Positions 61,967-64,000 of a DNA stretch of 64,000 nucleotides are shown here, in pieces. Made by a program: the position numbers and the translations under genes. This stretch comes from Deltaproteobacteria bacterium (GTDB lineage: Bacteria > Desulfobacterota > Desulfomonilia > UBA1062). The notes under the pieces were generated by a model. The model saw only the letters and a program-made list of their open reading frames with translations, was not told where the DNA came from and ran no database searches. Position 1 is the first letter of the stretch, and every line of letters begins with the position of its first letter. Location of the stretch: assembly GCA_029547045.1 (NCBI GenBank), contig JAKPQL010000095.1:1-64000 (forward strand), in the 5' to 3' direction.

Positions 61967-62323
61967 ATGAAAAGATTTGTATGGTTTTCAGGGGTTTCAG
62001 TATTCTTTGTCCTGGCACTCGCATCAGTGGTCTTCGCAGCAGAAGGGGCAGCAAGCCCTGAGGCCATAGGGTTCTTCTCCTGGATCGCAGTCGCCACGGG
62101 TATCGGCATGGCCATTGCCGCTGCGGGAACGGGCATCGGCCAGGGCAACGGCGTACGGGGCGCCTGCGACGGCATCGCCCGCAATCCAGACGCATCGGGC
62201 AAGATCCTCACAGCCCTCATCCTGGGCCTGGCCATGATCGAGTCCCTGGCCATCTACACGCTGGTCATCTGCCTCATCCTGATCTTCGCCAACCCGTTCC
62301 TCAAGCTCATGGGGCTCGGCTAA
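61967..62323 (+). CDS. atpE: F0F1 ATP synthase subunit c
   Basis: A protein of 118 residues, longer than the usual ~80 because of a signal-like N-terminus ([20 protein letters not shown], then A-A-E). The two c-ring helices follow. E92 in '[17 protein letters not shown]' is the ion-binding carboxylate. Q59 ('GIGQG'), S93 and Y97 match the Na+ ligand positions Q32, S66 and Y70 of the Ilyobacter tartaricus c-ring, but Leu replaces T67 and Met V63. Start 61967 follows 'GTGGAGGATAGT'. It has its own promoter and terminator. Confidence 0.93.
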   Translation: MKRFVWFSGVSVFFVLALASVVFAAEGAASPEAIGFFSWIAVATGIGMAIAAAGTGIGQGNGVRGACDGIARNPDASGKILTALILGLAMIESLAIYTLVICLILIFANPFLKLMGLG

Positions 62324-62376
62324 ACGGACCCGGGAGCAGCCTCACCTTCCACATCAGCGGTATCTGACGGCACCAG

Positions 62377-64000
62377 TCAGAAAAGGGGGCCCTCCACCGG
62401 GAGGGCCCTTTTCACATCCCCCGATGCATGATCCCTGTCCATACGGGCACGGGGAAATTTCAGGTAGGGGATCACCGACTGGTTCTTGGGGCTCAATGTC
62501 CCGTCATAGGTGACGTTCACCATGGGCACGCCCGTGTGGAGTTCGATCTGTTCCCTCATGGCCTCCGTCACCAGGCCGGGGCAGCAGAACGCGGGGTTTG
62601 CGAGGACAAACAGGGCAACGTCCGGGTGGTGCTTGACGATGTAGTGGACCTTGAGGATGGTGTCCATTGACTCGCCCGTGTGCTCGGGGAGGAGGCTGTA
62701 GCGCGCGAGCACCCGGTCGGCCTTCTCGTCGAATGCATGGTCGGGTTCAGCAAGGATGCGCTGGAAATAGCGGTAGTATCTCTTTTCCAGCTGCTGCAGC
62801 GTGGCGAGCATGGCACGCGAAGACAGGGAGAACAGGATCTTGCCCTCGGCGATCCATTTCCTCAGGTACGGCCGGGCGATCATCTTGGCGTACGTGGTGT
62901 ACGGGGTGGTGATGACCTCGCCTCCGTGTCCCTCGATGAAATGCACCAGGTCCTGGTTCATGAGGTCGTTGTCACGCACGTAGAGGTCGCCGATGATGGC
63001 GACCTTGGTTCGCCTGCCCGGGTTCGTCTTGATCCCCTCGAAGATCGCGATAACCTCCCGGAGCGTCTCCTCCTTGGACCCGTTCCCCGCAAAGGCGCGT
63101 TCGAACATGTCCATGGCCCTGGCCACGGCATCGTCCACCGCCCCCTTGTCCAGCTCATAGGGCCTGATCCTGCAGGCGACCCTGCGAAGCAGTCCGCCGA
63201 ACATGAAGGCGAAGTACGTGTTCAGGGCGGCACGCACCGAGATGTCCACCATGGAAACCTCGCCCTGGTACACACCTGCCTTTTCCATCCCGCCCCCATA
63301 GCCGTTCAGCACGTTCTTGATGTGGTGTGGGATGAGCTTGATATTGCAGGCGATGTCGCTCTTGAGCATCCACAGCACACACCGCGACGGGTCCAGACCG
63401 TTCCGCTCGATGGCGTCGATGTATTCCTGGGCCATGATGTTGATGGGGATGCACTGTCCCGAGTTGTGCCGAAGCCCCTTGAGCATGCATGCGGGCGACG
63501 GCTCAAGGAGCCTCGCGTCCAGTCCCTCCCTGACGAGGTTCGCCACGAGCAGTCTGCACGAGAGCGTGTCCCAGTTGGGGAAGAACACGGTCTTGCCGGC
63601 AAGGCCCCTGGCGGGAAGGAGGGACGGGAAGCCCTCGGGCCTCGGTGTGCCGCCCTTGCCACGGTGGTTTCTGAATGCGCGTACCGCCGCCTCGATCCGT
63701 GTCTCATAGCCCACCGACGAGTCGTGCTCGTCGAGCTGCAGGATGAGATACGGCTTGCGGTGCGCATGCATGACCTTCTTGAAATATTCCATGGCAAAGG
63801 CGTCAGGGGTGCACTTGAAGGAGGTGACCAGCACCGGGTAAATGCCCTTCGCGGCCGCCACGACCTCGGCCGTTTTGAGGACTGTGGATGCATATTTCCA
63901 GGGCAGGTCTTCCAGGAGCGGCTGCAGTGAGGACCCCCCGCCTGCTTCCACGGGCACCATGTCCTGGAAAAACGTCTTGATCCCCAGGGAGGCGAAGATG
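62377..64000 (-). CDS. Large HgdC/BadF-associated DUF2229-type protein (start outside window)
   Basis: The C-terminal 540 or so residues are visible; the frame continues past the right edge, so the start of the protein is missing. 'GHRKPYLILQLDEHDSSVG'-like and 'MLKGLRHNSGQCIPINIMA' blocks, 'MLKSDIACNIKLIPHHIKN' and 'VALFVLANPAFCCPGLVTEA' match the long DUF2229/CoA-activase proteins (often ~1400 residues with BadF domains in front). Their role is unclear; one is often found in anaerobes beside dehydratase genes. It lies far from the 22-33 kb cluster. Confidence 0.8.
   Translation of the reverse strand, partial: IFASLGIKTFFQDMVPVEAGGGSSLQPLLEDLPWKYASTVLKTAEVVAAAKGIYPVLVTSFKCTPDAFAMEYFKKVMHAHRKPYLILQLDEHDSSVGYETRIEAAVRAFRNHRGKGGTPRPEGFPSLLPARGLAGKTVFFPNWDTLSCRLLVANLVREGLDARLLEPSPACMLKGLRHNSGQCIPINIMAQEYIDAIERNGLDPSRCVLWMLKSDIACNIKLIPHHIKNVLNGYGGGMEKAGVYQGEVSMVDISVRAALNTYFAFMFGGLLRRVACRIRPYELDKGAVDDAVARAMDMFERAFAGNGSKEETLREVIAIFEGIKTNPGRRTKVAIIGDLYVRDNDLMNQDLVHFIEGHGGEVITTPYTTYAKMIARPYLRKWIAEGKILFSLSSRAMLATLQQLEKRYYRYFQRILAEPDHAFDEKADRVLARYSLLPEHTGESMDTILKVHYIVKHHPDVALFVLANPAFCCPGLVTEAMREQIELHTGVPMVNVTYDGTLSPKNQSVIPYLKFPRARMDRDHASGDVKRALPVEGPLF
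62381..62412. terminator. Bidirectional terminator at the end of atpE
   Basis: GGGCCCTC (62387-62394), a 6-nt loop, GAGGGCCC (62401-62408) and TTTT, with AAAAGG on the other side, so it can serve both strands. It overlaps the final codons of the minus-strand gene. Confidence 0.75.

Overview
The window reads as chromosome of a GC-rich, Gram-negative, strictly anaerobic bacterium, most likely a syntrophic or fermentative member of the former Deltaproteobacteria (Desulfobacterota). The reasons are LPS-type glycosyltransferases, a complete mre/mrd cell-shape operon, an F-type ATP synthase F0 operon whose subunit c carries a signal-like leader, a siroheme-decarboxylase-like Lrp protein beside hemL, and a large oxygen-sensitive dehydratase/reductase gene cluster. 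This is inference from gene content; no rRNA or tRNA gene is present to anchor taxonomy.

Layout. 1-4.2 kb: the end of a DUF3426-type membrane protein, ruvX, mltG and two response regulators, the second an HD-GYP output protein. 4.2-14.1 kb: a cell-surface polysaccharide block, mostly a tightly overlapping minus-strand operon (methyltransferases, fucosyltransferase-like GT11, CgeB-like and GT4 glycosyltransferases, a double-domain LPS-kinase-like protein), followed by two GT9 heptosyltransferase-like genes and a radical SAM gene. 14.5-33.4 kb: the most unusual region. It has a 4-hydroxybutyryl-CoA dehydratase-like gene and then, behind a strong promoter with a palindrome, a compact plus-strand run. 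That run has two acyl-CoA dehydrogenase-like proteins without the usual catalytic Glu, three related helical proteins of unknown function, a TetR regulator, five HgdA/HgdB/BcrB/BcrC-type dehydratase/reductase subunits, three BadF/HgdC-type ATP-dependent activators, a small acetyl-CoA-synthase-beta-like protein and a CooC-type ATPase with the CxC metal site. A PAS/LuxR regulator closes it on the opposite strand.

35-45.2 kb: exported or lipoprotein-type proteins (SGNH-like, DUF1573), a double GNAT protein, an orphan ABC-type substrate-binding protein, and an AmmeMemoRadiSam operon (Memo-AMMECR1 fusion, membrane spermidine-synthase-like protein, Tat-leader radical SAM enzyme), with a lone response regulator. 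45.6-60.2 kb: an MBL-fold hydrolase, mreB-mreC-mreD-mrdA-rodA, a shortened GlmU-like nucleotidyltransferase, lon, a lipoprotein, hemL with an AhbA/B-like gene, a polysaccharide deacetylase and a Bax-like glucosaminidase. 60.4-62.4 kb: the F0 genes atpZ-like, atpI-like, atpB and atpE. atpE is cut off from atpB by an intrinsic terminator and has its own promoter. The window ends inside another HgdC/DUF2229-related gene.

The most interesting system is the 16.7-33.4 kb locus. It looks like an expanded benzoyl-CoA-reductase/2-hydroxyacyl-CoA-dehydratase machine, physically merged with CODH/ACS-type maturation genes although no CODH or ACS catalytic gene is present. All homology statements come from reading motifs by eye; nothing was searched or aligned by computer.
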